From Pseudomonas sp. FP1742 (GTDB lineage: Bacteria > Pseudomonadota > Gammaproteobacteria > Pseudomonadales > Pseudomonadaceae), in the NCBI RefSeq assembly GCF_030687145.1, contig NZ_CP117460.1:4960001-5024000 (forward strand): a DNA stretch of 64,000 nucleotides. Reading direction: 5' to 3'. The notes beneath the pieces were generated by a model that searched no databases, was not told the origin of the DNA, and was given only the letters and a program-made list of their open reading frames with translations. Of the stretch, positions 40,241 to 48,986 are shown piece after piece (position 1 is the stretch's first letter; each line of letters begins with the position of its first letter). The position numbers and the translations under genes were made by a program.

Positions 40241-40672
40241 GACGCGAAATCCGTGAGGTGTGACGAAAGGCCGGCATTTTACGCAAAAACCCTTCAAGGG
40301 CGAAGAGCCCGAACTTACCAAAGAAATTATGCGCCATCGCACCCTTTGTAGCAGCTGGCGAAGCCTGCGTTCGGCGGCGAAGCCGTCGTAAACCATCCAC
40401 CTCGGTGTGTCAGGCAAACCTCATAGACCGGATTGGCGACGGCTTCGCCGCCGAACGCAGGCTGCGCCAGCTGCTACAACAACAGACCTTGCGGCGATTA
40501 ACAGGTTTGTTTACAGCGCGATTTGCTCTAAAGCCCTCGCACTATTGCAAGTAACTCCTTTCTATACTGCGACATAAGGTCACACACGTATTCAGACCTG
40601 TTCTTACCTGGCCACTTTGGCCCGTAAGCGCTCCGCTGGGGGGCGATGGCAACAACAAGAGGAGTGACTGGC
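40241..40672. other. Divergent region ttcA / Yip1 gene with repeat
   Basis: This 432-bp region is mostly filled by the inverted repeat at 40348-40480. The remaining parts should hold the two divergent promoters. No RNA gene seen. Confidence 0.5.
40348..40480. repeat. Long inverted repeat, TGTAGCAGCTGG family
   Basis: Arms TGTAGCAGCTGGCGAAGCCT / AGGCTGCGCCAGCTGCTACA, each with CGTTCGGCGGCGAAGCCGTC inside, flank about 55 bp. It is a distinct REP family of Pseudomonas. Confidence 0.88.
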
Positions 40673-41275
40673 ATGATCCATCACGTAGTGGGGCTCTTCA
40701 CCCACCCTGACCAGGAATGGAAAGAAATCCGTGGCGACCAGGAGGAAAGCATCAGCCACATGTACCTGACGCACACCCTGATTCTGGCGGCGATCCCCGC
40801 CATTTCGGCGTTTATCGGCACCACGCAGGTCGGCTGGGTCATCGGTAATCGAGCGCCGGTCATGTTGACCACAGAAAGCGCGCTATGGATGACCATCATG
40901 TCGTACCTGGCAATGCTCGGCGGTGTCGCGGTGATGGGCGCCTTCATTCACTGGATGGCCCGCACCTATGACGCCAACCCGAGCCTGGCACGCTGCGTCG
41001 CGTTCGCCACGTACACCGCCACCCCACTGTTCATCGGCGGCCTGGCGGCGCTGTACCCGCACCTTTGGCTGGGGATGATCGTCGGCACGGCGGCCGTCTG
41101 CTACACGGTGTACCTGTTGTATGTGGGGCTACCGACGTTCATGAACATCCCATCGGACGAGGGGTTCCTGTTTTCGAGCTCGGTGCTCGCCGTAGGATTG
41201 GTGGTGCTGGTGGCCATCATGGCGTTCACCGTGATTGTCTGGGGCCTGGGCGTGGGCCCCGTCTATACCAACTGA
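40673..41275 (+). CDS. Yip1 family inner-membrane protein
   Basis: The 200-residue protein has five to six predicted helices (for example THTLILAAIPAISAFIG, MTIMSYLAMLGGVAVMGAFI, GMIVGTAAVCYTVYLLYVGL, LAVGLVVLVAIMAFTVIVWG), matching bacterial Yip1-domain proteins of unknown function. ATG 40673 has AAGAGGAGTG upstream. A hairpin follows at 41314. Confidence 0.88.
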   Translation: MIHHVVGLFTHPDQEWKEIRGDQEESISHMYLTHTLILAAIPAISAFIGTTQVGWVIGNRAPVMLTTESALWMTIMSYLAMLGGVAVMGAFIHWMARTYDANPSLARCVAFATYTATPLFIGGLAALYPHLWLGMIVGTAAVCYTVYLLYVGLPTFMNIPSDEGFLFSSSVLAVGLVVLVAIMAFTVIVWGLGVGPVYTN

Positions 41276-41313
41276 CAACCGATCGCCCACATAAAAACAC
41301 GTTCCGCCACTAC

Positions 41314-41335
41314 AGGCCGCCGCAAGGCGGCCTTC
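41314..41335 (+). terminator. Hairpin after the Yip1 gene
   Basis: AGGCCGCC-GCAA-GGCGGCCT forms a perfect 8-bp stem with a GNRA loop; the T tail is short (TTCT), so termination may be partial. Confidence 0.6.
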
Positions 41336-41423
41336 TAATGCGAGCAACGACCATTCGGCGCCTGAACGATTCGCAAGCCTTCGGGGTTGCGGCATACTCG
41401 ACATCCTTGGAGATCCATCAAGC

Positions 41424-41918
41424 ATGCCCGAGCAACTCAATACCCGCGTCGAAGACTGTTTCCTGCAAGCCGAATCCTTTTTCAAACGACCTTTCAAACG
41501 CCCCGTGGTGAGCCTCAAGCTGCGCGGGCAAAAAGCCGGTGTCGCGCATTTGCACGAGAACCTGCTGCGCTTCAACCCGCAGCTGTACCGGGAAAACACC
41601 GAAGACTTCCTCAAGCAGACCGTGGCGCATGAAGTGGCGCACCTGATCGCCCATCAACTGTTCGGCGACCGCATCCAGCCCCATGGCGAAGAGTGGCAAC
41701 TGATCATGCGCGGCGTCTACGAACTGCCGCCCAACCGCTGCCACACCTATGACGTCAAACGCCGCAGCGTGACCCGTTACATCTACAAATGCCCGTGCCC
41801 CGACAGTGATTTCCCGTTTTCGGCACAGCGCCATGGTTTGGTGAGGCAGGGGCGGCGGTATTTGTGTCGGCGTTGTCGCAGCACGTTGGTGTTCAGTGGG
41901 GAGATGCGGGTCGAGTAG
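41424..41918 (+). CDS. sprT: SprT-family zinc metalloprotease
   Basis: The 164-residue protein has the metal-binding HExxH motif in KQTVAHEVAHLIAHQLFGD and a C-terminal zinc ribbon (YKCPCP ... RYLCRRCRSTLVF). SprT proteins are related to eukaryotic Spartan proteases that clear DNA-protein crosslinks; the bacterial role is less well known. It stands alone between a hairpin and a REP pair. Confidence 0.9.
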   Translation: MPEQLNTRVEDCFLQAESFFKRPFKRPVVSLKLRGQKAGVAHLHENLLRFNPQLYRENTEDFLKQTVAHEVAHLIAHQLFGDRIQPHGEEWQLIMRGVYELPPNRCHTYDVKRRSVTRYIYKCPCPDSDFPFSAQRHGLVRQGRRYLCRRCRSTLVFSGEMRVE

Positions 41919-41944
41919 TGAGATTTATGGTGTTTGGGCCGGCC

Positions 41945-42024
41945 CCTTCGCGAGCAAGCCCGCTCCCACATTTGATCTTCGCCTTGACACAATTCCAATG
42001 TGGGAGCGGGCTTGCTCGCGAAGG
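41945..42024. repeat. REP pair (both arms intact)
   Basis: Inverted units TTCGCGAGCAAGCCCGCTCCCA and TGGGAGCGGGCTTGCTCGCG flank a short spacer. This copy shows what the IS110-interrupted REP looked like before insertion. Confidence 0.92.
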
Positions 42025-42038
42025 CGTCCGTACAGCCA

Positions 42039-43220
42039 CTACACAACCACCCTGGCACGCCGCAACGCTTCAATCCGCTCAACACTAAACCCCAACTCCC
42101 CCAACACCTGATCGGTATGCTCACCCAGCCTCGCCCCGATATGCCGTGGTTCAGGCAACCCCGCTGAAAACTTCAACGGACACGCCATCTGCGCCTGAGT
42201 GGTCCCATCGCCCCGCGGCACCTCAGTCACCACTTCCCGCGCCTTCAACTGCGGGTGCCGAACCGCTTCGCCCAGGCTCAACACCGGTTCAACACACGCA
42301 TCGACCCCGGCAAACAGCTCACACAACCAGGCAAAGTCGTGTTTTTCGAATTCAATGTTCAGCGCGTTCTTGAGTGCCTGTTGCCGGGCAGGTTCGGGGG
42401 CCAATCCCTCGGCTGCCAGCTCTGGCCGGCCCAACGCCGTGCACAGTTGCTGCATGAACCCTGGTTCCAGGCTGCCCACCGCCAACCAGCGGCCATCGCG
42501 CGAGCGGTAGTAGTCGTAGAAACCGCCGCCATTGAGCATCTGGTCTTCCCTGCCCGGCTCCACGCCACAGGCCAGATACCCGGCACCAGCCATGGCGTTC
42601 AGGCTGAAGGCGCAGTCGGTCATGCTCACATCCAGATGCTGCCCCTGCCCTGTCTGCTGGCGCGCAATCACCGCCGCCAGCAAACCGATCACCCCATGCA
42701 ACGAACCGCCGGCGACATCCGCCACCTGCATGCCCAACGGCAACGGGCCGCTGTCGGCGCGGCCGGTGTAGCTCGCCAGCCCCGCCAAAGCCAAATAGTT
42801 GATGTCGTGGCCGGCGCGGTCCCTGTAAGGGCCGGTCTGGCCGTAACCGGTAATCGACACATAGATCAGCCGCGGATTGATCGCCTTCAAGGCGTCATAG
42901 CCAAGGCCCAAGCGTTCCATCACACCAGGGCGGAACTGCTCCAGCACGATGTCGTAGTCCGCCAACAACTGCTTGATCACGTCCAGCGCCTCGGGCTGCT
43001 TGAGGTCCAGCGCCAGGCTGCGCTTGTTGCGATTGAGGTACGCGTGGCTGGCCGACACTCCGTGATCGTGGGGCGGCAACACCCGCAGCAAATCCATGCG
43101 GGTCGGCGATTCGACGCGCAGCACCTCGGCGCCCATGTCCGCCAACAGCAACGAGGCGAACGGCCCCGGCAACAATGTCGAGAAATCCAGAACCTTGAGT
43201 GATGCCAGTGGACCGAGCAT
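42039..43220 (-). CDS. CaiB/BaiF (class III) CoA-transferase
   Basis: The 393-residue protein starts MLGPLASLKVLDFSTLLPGPF and has the family markers LLADMGAEVLRVESPTR, ALDLKQPEA, VLEQFRPGVMERLGLGYDAL and INPRLIYVSITGYGQTGPY; the catalytic Asp lies in the RDRAGHDINYLALAG stretch. These enzymes transfer CoA between organic acids or racemise 2-methylacyl-CoAs. The substrate is unknown. It follows dctA on the same strand after a terminator. Confidence 0.92.
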   Translation of the reverse strand: MLGPLASLKVLDFSTLLPGPFASLLLADMGAEVLRVESPTRMDLLRVLPPHDHGVSASHAYLNRNKRSLALDLKQPEALDVIKQLLADYDIVLEQFRPGVMERLGLGYDALKAINPRLIYVSITGYGQTGPYRDRAGHDINYLALAGLASYTGRADSGPLPLGMQVADVAGGSLHGVIGLLAAVIARQQTGQGQHLDVSMTDCAFSLNAMAGAGYLACGVEPGREDQMLNGGGFYDYYRSRDGRWLAVGSLEPGFMQQLCTALGRPELAAEGLAPEPARQQALKNALNIEFEKHDFAWLCELFAGVDACVEPVLSLGEAVRHPQLKAREVVTEVPRGDGTTQAQMACPLKFSAGLPEPRHIGARLGEHTDQVLGELGFSVERIEALRRARVVV

Positions 43221-43325
43221 GAGCGTTCTCCAGTGCAGTCCCCCAAGCCTAGGCAGCCCGGGACATTGCAGCAATCACCTTATGTGCCAGTGACGCTGAC
43301 CGTTACGCTCAAATCGCAGGCAACA

Positions 43326-43349
43326 AAAAACCCGCCGAAGCGGGTTTTT
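43326..43349. terminator. Terminator after dctA
   Basis: AAAAACCCGC-CGAA-GCGGGTTTTT is a strong stem-loop with A/T runs on both sides, 14 bp after the dctA stop on the minus strand. Confidence 0.92.
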
Positions 43350-43363
43350 CATTACAACAAGGC

Positions 43364-44698
43364 TTACTTGGCGTTCGTCGGGGTTGCCCCTTCGACGTGG
43401 CCCAAAACATCGTCTTTAGGCTCGTCGGCAATGCCGCGACCGCCCGAGGCCAGCTCGGATTGCAGCACGTCGGTGTCCAGTTCCTTGACCCACTTGGCCA
43501 CAACAATGGTGGCAACCGCGTTACCGATCAGGTTGGTCAACGCGCGGGCTTCGGACATGAAACGGTCGATACCCAGGATCAGCGCCAAGCCGGCAACCGG
43601 CAGGTGGCCTACAGCGGACAAGGTAGCGGCCAGTACGATGAAGCCACTACCGGTCACGCCAGCAGCGCCTTTGGAGGACAGCAGCAACACCACCAGCAGA
43701 GTGATCTGGTGAGTGATGTCCATGTGGGTGTCGGTTGCCTGAGCAATGAACACTGCCGCCATGGTCAGGTAGATCGCCGTACCGTCGAGGTTGAACGAGT
43801 AGCCGGTCGGGATCACCAGACCTACCACGGATTTCTGCGCGCCCAGACGCTCCATTTTGATCAGCATGCGTGGCAGTACCGACTCCGAAGAGGAAGTACC
43901 CAGCACGATCAGCAGCTCTTCGCGGATATAACGAATCACTTTCAGCACGCTGAAGCCGTGAGCGCGAGCAATACCACCCAGCACGACCAGAATGAACAGC
44001 AGGCAGGTGATGTAGAAGCAGGCCATCAACTGACCGAGTTGCACCAGCGAGCCAACGCCATAAGCACCGATGGTGAACGCCATGGCACCGAAGGCACCGA
44101 GCGGCGCGAGCTTCATGATCATATTGATGATGTTGAACATCACGTGGGCGAAGCGATCGATGAAGTCCAGGATCGGCTTGCCGTAGGCACCCAGGCGATG
44201 CAGGGCGAAACCGAAGATCACCGAGAACATCAGTACTTGAAGGATATCGCCCGTGGCGAACGCACCAAAGATGGTGGTCGGGATGACGTTAAGCAGGAAG
44301 CCAACGACGCTTTGATCCGCACCGGCAGCCACGTAGGTAGCGATTTTGGAGGCATCCAGCGTAGTGACGTCAATGTGCATGCCATTACCCGGCTGCACGA
44401 TGTTGACCACCACCAGACCGACCAGCAGTGCAATGGTCGAAACGATTTCGAAATACAGCAGCGCGTAACCGCCGGTCTTGCCAACCGACTTCATGTTCTG
44501 CATGCCCGCGATACCGCTGACGACGGTGCAGAAAATGATGGGAGCGATGATCATTTTGATCAGTTTGATGAACCCGTCACCCAACGGCTTGAGGGCTACA
44601 CCGGTCTGCGGGTAGAAGTGACCGAGCAGGATGCCGATGGCGATGGCAACGATCACCTGGAAATACAGGGATTTGTACAGTGGCTGACGAGTCGTCAT
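43364..44698 (-). CDS. dctA: C4-dicarboxylate:cation symporter DctA
   Basis: DctA imports succinate, fumarate and malate, preferred carbon sources of pseudomonads. The 444-residue DAACS-family transporter has a serine-rich hairpin region ([15 protein letters not shown]), the TM7 motif [14 protein letters not shown] and [14 protein letters not shown] near the C-terminus. The start [14 protein letters not shown] at 44698 is the family start; codons upstream are leader. A sigma-54 promoter and two upstream palindromes lie in the leader region, as expected of DctB/DctD control. Confidence 0.96.
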   Translation of the reverse strand: MTTRQPLYKSLYFQVIVAIAIGILLGHFYPQTGVALKPLGDGFIKLIKMIIAPIIFCTVVSGIAGMQNMKSVGKTGGYALLYFEIVSTIALLVGLVVVNIVQPGNGMHIDVTTLDASKIATYVAAGADQSVVGFLLNVIPTTIFGAFATGDILQVLMFSVIFGFALHRLGAYGKPILDFIDRFAHVMFNIINMIMKLAPLGAFGAMAFTIGAYGVGSLVQLGQLMACFYITCLLFILVVLGGIARAHGFSVLKVIRYIREELLIVLGTSSSESVLPRMLIKMERLGAQKSVVGLVIPTGYSFNLDGTAIYLTMAAVFIAQATDTHMDITHQITLLVVLLLSSKGAAGVTGSGFIVLAATLSAVGHLPVAGLALILGIDRFMSEARALTNLIGNAVATIVVAKWVKELDTDVLQSELASGGRGIADEPKDDVLGHVEGATPTNAK

Positions 44699-44829
44699 TG
44701 CAAAGTTCCTCAAGAGTGCCCGGTGACAACATCCATCTGTTGCCCAAGACACTTCAATTGCGAACCCTCCTGCACTGGAGGGATTTGTTTTGTCGAGCTG
44801 CGCAACGGCAGGCATCTGCTGGTTGTATC

Positions 44830-44844
44830 GCAAGGCCCGTGCCA
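44830..44844 (-). promoter_or_regulatory. Sigma-54 (RpoN) promoter of dctA
   Basis: On the minus strand TGGCAC-N5-TTGC matches the -24/-12 consensus exactly (TGGCACGGGCCTTGC). It lies about 130 bp before the dctA start, giving a leader of about 120 nt. dctA is sigma-54 dependent in related bacteria. Confidence 0.8.
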
Positions 44845-44922
44845 GATTCGCCAAAAAGCCTGCGAGCCTTTTGACATCAAGGGTTACAGGTTTCTCTTGG
44901 TCACCAACCAGTTACAATTATG

Positions 44923-44938
44923 TGGCGGATTTCCGCCA
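44923..44938. promoter_or_regulatory. Upstream activator palindrome, proximal (DctD-type UAS)
   Basis: TGGCGGATTTCCGCCA is a near-perfect palindrome centred about 94 bp upstream of the sigma-54 promoter core. The position and pairing with a second copy suggest the site of a sigma-54 activator such as DctD. Confidence 0.62.
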
Positions 44939-44964
44939 AGCCGCCTGACCTCATCCTGTAATTT

Positions 44965-44978
44965 GGCGGATATCCGCC
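44965..44978. promoter_or_regulatory. Upstream activator palindrome, distal (DctD-type UAS)
   Basis: GGCGGATATCCGCC is a perfect palindrome centred 41 bp (about four helical turns) from the proximal copy, as expected for cooperative binding on one DNA face. It is also about 65 bp before the AraC-type regulator gene, so a second role there is possible. Confidence 0.62.
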
Positions 44979-45036
44979 TTGTTCATCGTCGACGGGCACC
45001 GCTACCATCCATTGCTCAGTGGACGGACCTGCCCTC

Positions 45037-46035
45037 ATGCGTGAACGCACCATCGCCAGCCATTTCGCCCGTGCCGCCCTCGGCGGCGCGCGCCGACGTG
45101 GCTACGACTATTCGAGCCTGCTGCAGCAACTGGGGATCAGCCCCGAGCTGCTTGAAGAGCCGCGGGCGCGAATCGCGCCTGAGCAGTTCACCCGGTTGAT
45201 CCAGGGTTTGTGGCTGGCCCTGGACGACGAATACCTGGGCTTCGGGCAGGCCCCGAGCAAACCCGGCAGCTTTGCGATGATGTGCCACGCGGTGATCCAC
45301 TGCCGCACGCTGGAGAAAGCACTCAATCGCGGCCTGTTGTTTTACAGCCTGTTTCCCGGGGCGCCACGTCTGACCCTGAGCCACGAAGGCGAGATGATTC
45401 GCCTGGGCCTCGACGATTCGCCGCTGTGGGACCCGGACCACTTCCTCAGTGAAAGCCTGCTGGTGATCTGGCATCGGTTCGGCAGCTGGCTGATCGGCCA
45501 ACGCATTCGTCTGGAGCACGCCACCTTCAGCTACCCGAGGCCCGAGCACGGGGCCGAATACGACTTGCTGTTTTCCTGCCCGCTAACGTTCGATACTAAT
45601 CAGAGTAGCCTGCTGTTCCATAGCCGCTACCTGAACATGCCACTGTTGCAGGACGAACGGACCCTCAAGCACTTTCTCGAACGCTCCCCCGCCGACCTGC
45701 TGTCACGCCCCGACGAAGGCAACAGCCTGAGCAGTCAGTTGCGGCGTTTGCTCAGTCGCGACAGCGCACGCTGGCCGGACCTGGAAGCGGTGGCCGCGCA
45801 CCTGCACATCAGCCCGCAAACCTTGCGTCGGCATTTGCGTGAGGAAGGCACGAGTTTTCAGGAGTTAAAGGACCAGTTACGCCGGGACATCGCGATTTAT
45901 CACCTGGGGCGGGCGGATCTGTCGTTGCAACAGATTGCCGAACAGCTCGGATTCTCAGAGCCTTCGGCGTTTCACCGGGCGTTCAAGAAGTGGACCGGGT
46001 TGACGCCAGGGGCCTATCGGGCTCAGGAGCTTTAA
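45037..46035 (+). CDS. AraC-family transcriptional regulator (Arabinose_bd type)
   Basis: The 332-residue regulator has an N-terminal Arabinose_bd-like ligand domain (about 15-200) and a C-terminal AraC double helix-turn-helix (LEAVAAHLHISPQTLRRHLREEG and LSLQQIAEQLGFSEPSAFHRAFKKWTG). ATG 45037 is chosen; a GTG at 45019 would add six residues. It is divergent from dctA; neighbours do not show its target, although the CoA-transferase on the far side of dctA is one candidate. Confidence 0.93.
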   Translation: MRERTIASHFARAALGGARRRGYDYSSLLQQLGISPELLEEPRARIAPEQFTRLIQGLWLALDDEYLGFGQAPSKPGSFAMMCHAVIHCRTLEKALNRGLLFYSLFPGAPRLTLSHEGEMIRLGLDDSPLWDPDHFLSESLLVIWHRFGSWLIGQRIRLEHATFSYPRPEHGAEYDLLFSCPLTFDTNQSSLLFHSRYLNMPLLQDERTLKHFLERSPADLLSRPDEGNSLSSQLRRLLSRDSARWPDLEAVAAHLHISPQTLRRHLREEGTSFQELKDQLRRDIAIYHLGRADLSLQQIAEQLGFSEPSAFHRAFKKWTGLTPGAYRAQEL

Positions 46036-46039
46036 GAAC

Positions 46040-46072
46040 TGATCGTTCCCACGCTCTGCGTGGGAACGATCA
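46040..46072. repeat. Palindromic repeat, GATCGTTCCCACGC family
   Basis: A single perfect dyad (TGATCGTTCCCACGC-TCT-GCGTGGGAACGATCA) follows directly after the AraC gene and may also terminate it. Confidence 0.88.
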
Positions 46073-46091
46073 GTGTACCCGTTAGCCTTGC

Positions 46092-46283
46092 GGATCGAGG
46101 TTATCCAGCACCCGGTTGACGGCCAGCTCACCGAGCATGACCACCGATTGAATCCCCAGCATCATGTTGCGATGTGGCATATGTCCATCAACCCGGCGAA
46201 CTCACTGAGCATTACGCTCGCCGATGCCAAGGATTCGCAGGCGTTGACCAGCAGGGTTTCGTTATCAAAAAGAGGTGGAGGCT
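46092..46283 (-). pseudogene. Broken copy of the DUF6124 gene
   Basis: This stretch is closely similar to the 3' half of the intact DUF6124 gene (about 50850-51025). A 2-bp insertion at about 46181 (GGCATATGTCC for GGCATGTCC) shifts the frame after LLVNACESLASASVMLSEFAGLMD. The N-terminal half and the structured leader are missing. The next 100 bp (about 46300-46377) resemble 51480-51555, the far upstream part of the intact locus, so an internal deletion joined the two ends. Confidence 0.85.
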
Positions 46284-46377
46284 GTACGCGGGTTAGCAGA
46301 CCAGGACTGGCGCAAAGATATGTAACCTGGGTGAGTATCGGGAGATGTCTATTAAACATCGCCCGTTTATTGGTCTT

Positions 46378-46539
46378 ACTGTGGGGTTTGTGGTGGATGG
46401 GTCGGCCTCTTCAAGCAAGCCAGCTCACATTTGGATCTGCGGCATTTGCAAAGACCGGGTACACAGTCGATCCCTCTGTGAGAGGGATCGATTTTGTGCT
46501 GATCAATCAATGCACGCTTTCTCTTGAATGAATACTTAT
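46378..46539. other. Degenerate REP and hairpin downstream of the 752-aa gene
   Basis: This region holds a decayed REP arm (TTCAAGCAAGCCAGCTCACATTTGGATCT at about 46408) and a perfect 11-bp hairpin TCGATCCCTCT-GTG-AGAGGGATCGA (46467-46491), which may end transcripts from either side. No gene supported. Confidence 0.6.
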
Positions 46540-48798
46540 CTACCTCGCCTCGAATTTGTCGACGTACATGTCATCTCTATTACGAATAATGATTGATTTT
46601 ATTCTGCTCTTGCCCGGCGCATTAAAACTGACATAGGCGTATTGGTAGAGACTCGTATAAGGCAATGGCATCGTGCCAATGACATTGCCTCGTTCATCCA
46701 TATAAACGACTGCATTCTCTTCGTGCAACTGGTGCGAAACGAACAAAAAGCTGACATGACTGGCTAAACCCGGAAGGGTGATTTCAACCGTTCCTAGCAT
46801 GTTCAGCGTGACGCGTCCGAGTAGCGACGTGTAGTTTCTGTCGGTGGTATGAACATTCGTCAAATGAACAATTCCGCCCAGTGACTTTAGCGTTATTCCA
46901 CTTGCAAACTTATGTACGGAGCCGGGATTAAAACCAATCAGGGGTGAACTTTCGAAGTCTTCAGAGCCGGCATACGATCGAAGGCTGACGATGTAGTTAA
47001 CGTCCTTGAAGACAACGGTATGACCGCCGACTGCTACCTCGACCTTGAGTGTTATTTCGGCATTATCGAATAACGCATCGAGCCATGGACGCGATATTGC
47101 CTGGGTCAAACCGTTTGTCACGTCCTGTTCTTTTATACGGTAGTTCTGCAAAACCGGAAGCGGCGCATGATTTCTATCCACGACCGTCACATTAATACTC
47201 TGCCCGATCGCTATAAATACCCACGGGAGAAGTCGGAAGGTACCATCGAGATCAAAATCATCGAGATTTAGTCCACCCGCCTTCGCCTGCAGAATTTCCG
47301 CTACCGGCAAACGGACATCGCCGTCCTCAATCCGTGCAACAGTCACCAGCAACGACCCTGACCGGGCAATCTCCTTGCCGCCCCGAATCAACACCCAGCG
47401 AAACCTCAGTTGGCTCCCTTGCCGCTCCGCAAGAAATGCCTGGGTCAGGACGGTGTTCGTCCGCTTGTTCGTGTTGAAAGCCACCACTGGAAATGGCGTG
47501 GCACCGGCCGGCGGGTTGATTTCGATCAACTGAGCCTTGTCACCGGCACGGGCGTCCAGATACTCGATACGCACGGTGACGCCATTCGAATAAAGCCATA
47601 AGTCGATGGGACTGATGGCCGGTGCAACCAGTTTCGGCGGTAATAACTTGATGGTGCCTTCGCCAATGACCTGCGCCTCGGCCACTTTGGAAACACCGAT
47701 AACCTTACCCCCGCGGATCTGCTCAAAACGAACACTCACAATACTGTCGGCAATAACCTTGTCATTGGGAATGTCCCAAGCGAATTGCCCCGGCACCTGC
47801 GTGATCGGCAGCGTTGCTTCATGGCTGGCAACCGGACTGCCATTCACCAGCGCGGTGAACATCAGATGGATCTCATCACCCACGTCCCAGATCGCATCGA
47901 TCAAATGAACCAAGGCCCACAACGGCCCACCCTTCAACTTGTCCAGATCGACGATGGCCGGGTCGTCATTGTTCTCAGTCGGGATTTCTCGAAGGATCGG
48001 CATCTCCAGTTCTTTACGATCGAGGTGGACATCGATCAGGCAAGGCACCGACCAATGATCCCGAGCATCGAACTGCCCCAGATGCGTCGTGCCCGAGAAA
48101 TTGTTCGTCTGGCTGATGACGTTGTACCTGATCGGAAACTGCGAGTTATTCGGGTCCTTCGCGAAATGCTGGGTGTACAGGGTAAGAACCAGCGGCTTTG
48201 TCAGGTCGGGGATGGGATCCAGCGGCGTCGGTTCGATCCGGTGGGTCAGCGGGACGCCACCACAATCGACGGTCACCAGGTCATAAAGGTGTTTATGAGG
48301 CCAATCCAGGGTCAGGATCACACCCTGCGCCGCCTGCGCGGCATCCACGCTGGTCGGGTTGACGCTGATGCCCAGCGCAGAGTTTCCCCCGCCCACGACC
48401 GGGACATCGCCGCCCGGCGCGTAGACGAAGTAGAGCACTTTCAACTCCTGCGACTTTTCGATGTTGCCAGAAAGACGCTCGACCGTGCAGTAGAAGGTGT
48501 TGACGCCCTCCACCAATAGGCCCATCGGCAGGCGCAACTCCACCGCTGCGCTGGAATCCATGACGATTTCGCTGGCAACCGGGTTGGAGTTGTCATTCAC
48601 GTATAGATTTACGGTTTCATACTTAGCCTGCTCAAGCCAAGTCCCCAACAGCACCAGTACACCCTTCGAATCCCTGTAGTGATTAACGATGGACAGCCCG
48701 ATATGCGCCACCGGATGAGAGATCAGGTCAGTCTTCAGCAGAATATGCGGACGTGTGACGGTGAAAACGTCAATCGAAACCGGGACAGGACTGTTCAT
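46540..48798 (-). CDS. Modular beta-sandwich protein A (752 aa), unknown function
   Basis: I do not recognise a named family. The protein has no signal peptide or membrane helix. Repeated beta-rich units of about 110-130 residues look like Ig-like domains: an N-terminal pair (about 1-255, with VTVDCGGVPLTHRIEP), a core (about 260-380, LIDVHLDRKELEMPILREIP to VSKVAEAQVIGEG), two further units, and a C-terminal jelly-roll-like domain (about 625-752, ending RDDMYVDKFEAR). The core is nearly identical to that of protein B, while the segments after GEG are unrelated. GC content and codon use appear lower in the C-terminal part. A lux-box-like dyad lies 74 bp upstream. Confidence 0.8.
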   Translation of the reverse strand: MNSPVPVSIDVFTVTRPHILLKTDLISHPVAHIGLSIVNHYRDSKGVLVLLGTWLEQAKYETVNLYVNDNSNPVASEIVMDSSAAVELRLPMGLLVEGVNTFYCTVERLSGNIEKSQELKVLYFVYAPGGDVPVVGGGNSALGISVNPTSVDAAQAAQGVILTLDWPHKHLYDLVTVDCGGVPLTHRIEPTPLDPIPDLTKPLVLTLYTQHFAKDPNNSQFPIRYNVISQTNNFSGTTHLGQFDARDHWSVPCLIDVHLDRKELEMPILREIPTENNDDPAIVDLDKLKGGPLWALVHLIDAIWDVGDEIHLMFTALVNGSPVASHEATLPITQVPGQFAWDIPNDKVIADSIVSVRFEQIRGGKVIGVSKVAEAQVIGEGTIKLLPPKLVAPAISPIDLWLYSNGVTVRIEYLDARAGDKAQLIEINPPAGATPFPVVAFNTNKRTNTVLTQAFLAERQGSQLRFRWVLIRGGKEIARSGSLLVTVARIEDGDVRLPVAEILQAKAGGLNLDDFDLDGTFRLLPWVFIAIGQSINVTVVDRNHAPLPVLQNYRIKEQDVTNGLTQAISRPWLDALFDNAEITLKVEVAVGGHTVVFKDVNYIVSLRSYAGSEDFESSPLIGFNPGSVHKFASGITLKSLGGIVHLTNVHTTDRNYTSLLGRVTLNMLGTVEITLPGLASHVSFLFVSHQLHEENAVVYMDERGNVIGTMPLPYTSLYQYAYVSFNAPGKSRIKSIIIRNRDDMYVDKFEAR

Positions 48799-48858
48799 GG
48801 CGCAGTGCTCGCTATGTGATGGAGGGTCTGCGCAATCAGAACGCGGTAGTAGCGGAAC

Positions 48859-48886
48859 TCGCTACTGTCAGATCTGACAGTAGCGA
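48859..48886. promoter_or_regulatory. 28-bp perfect palindrome with lux-box core (gene A)
   Basis: The core CTGTCAGATCTGACAG fits CT-N12-AG, the conserved frame of LasR/RhlR/PhzR-type boxes; symmetry extends to 28 bp. It is centred 74 bp before the gene A start codon. Confidence 0.68.
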
Positions 48887-48930
48887 CGAGCGGTCGGCAG
48901 AATGAATACCGTCGTTGGCTTATCCAAGCA

Positions 48931-48971
48931 AAAAAAACGGCCTGCAAAATACTTAAAAAGGCCGTTTTTTT
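48931..48971. terminator. Terminator after gene B
   Basis: AAAAAAACGGCCT pairs with AGGCCGTTTTTTT over 13 bp around a 15-nt loop, 15 bp after the stop of gene B on the minus strand. Confidence 0.85.
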
Positions 48972-48986
48972 GTAACACCACTTTTT

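Noticed and set aside
44923..44978. Palindromes considered as AraC-regulator operators
   Set aside because: AraC-family proteins usually bind direct repeats; the pair is correctly placed and phased for a sigma-54 activator of dctA, so that reading was preferred.
43397..45199. 600-codon frame opposite dctA reaching into the AraC gene
   Set aside because: His/Gln-rich shadow of a transporter gene; crosses a sigma-54 promoter and palindromes on the real strand.
48931..48971. Possible small RNA between genes A and B
   Set aside because: The hairpin with A/T runs is fully explained as the terminator of gene B; no promoter for a separate RNA was seen.
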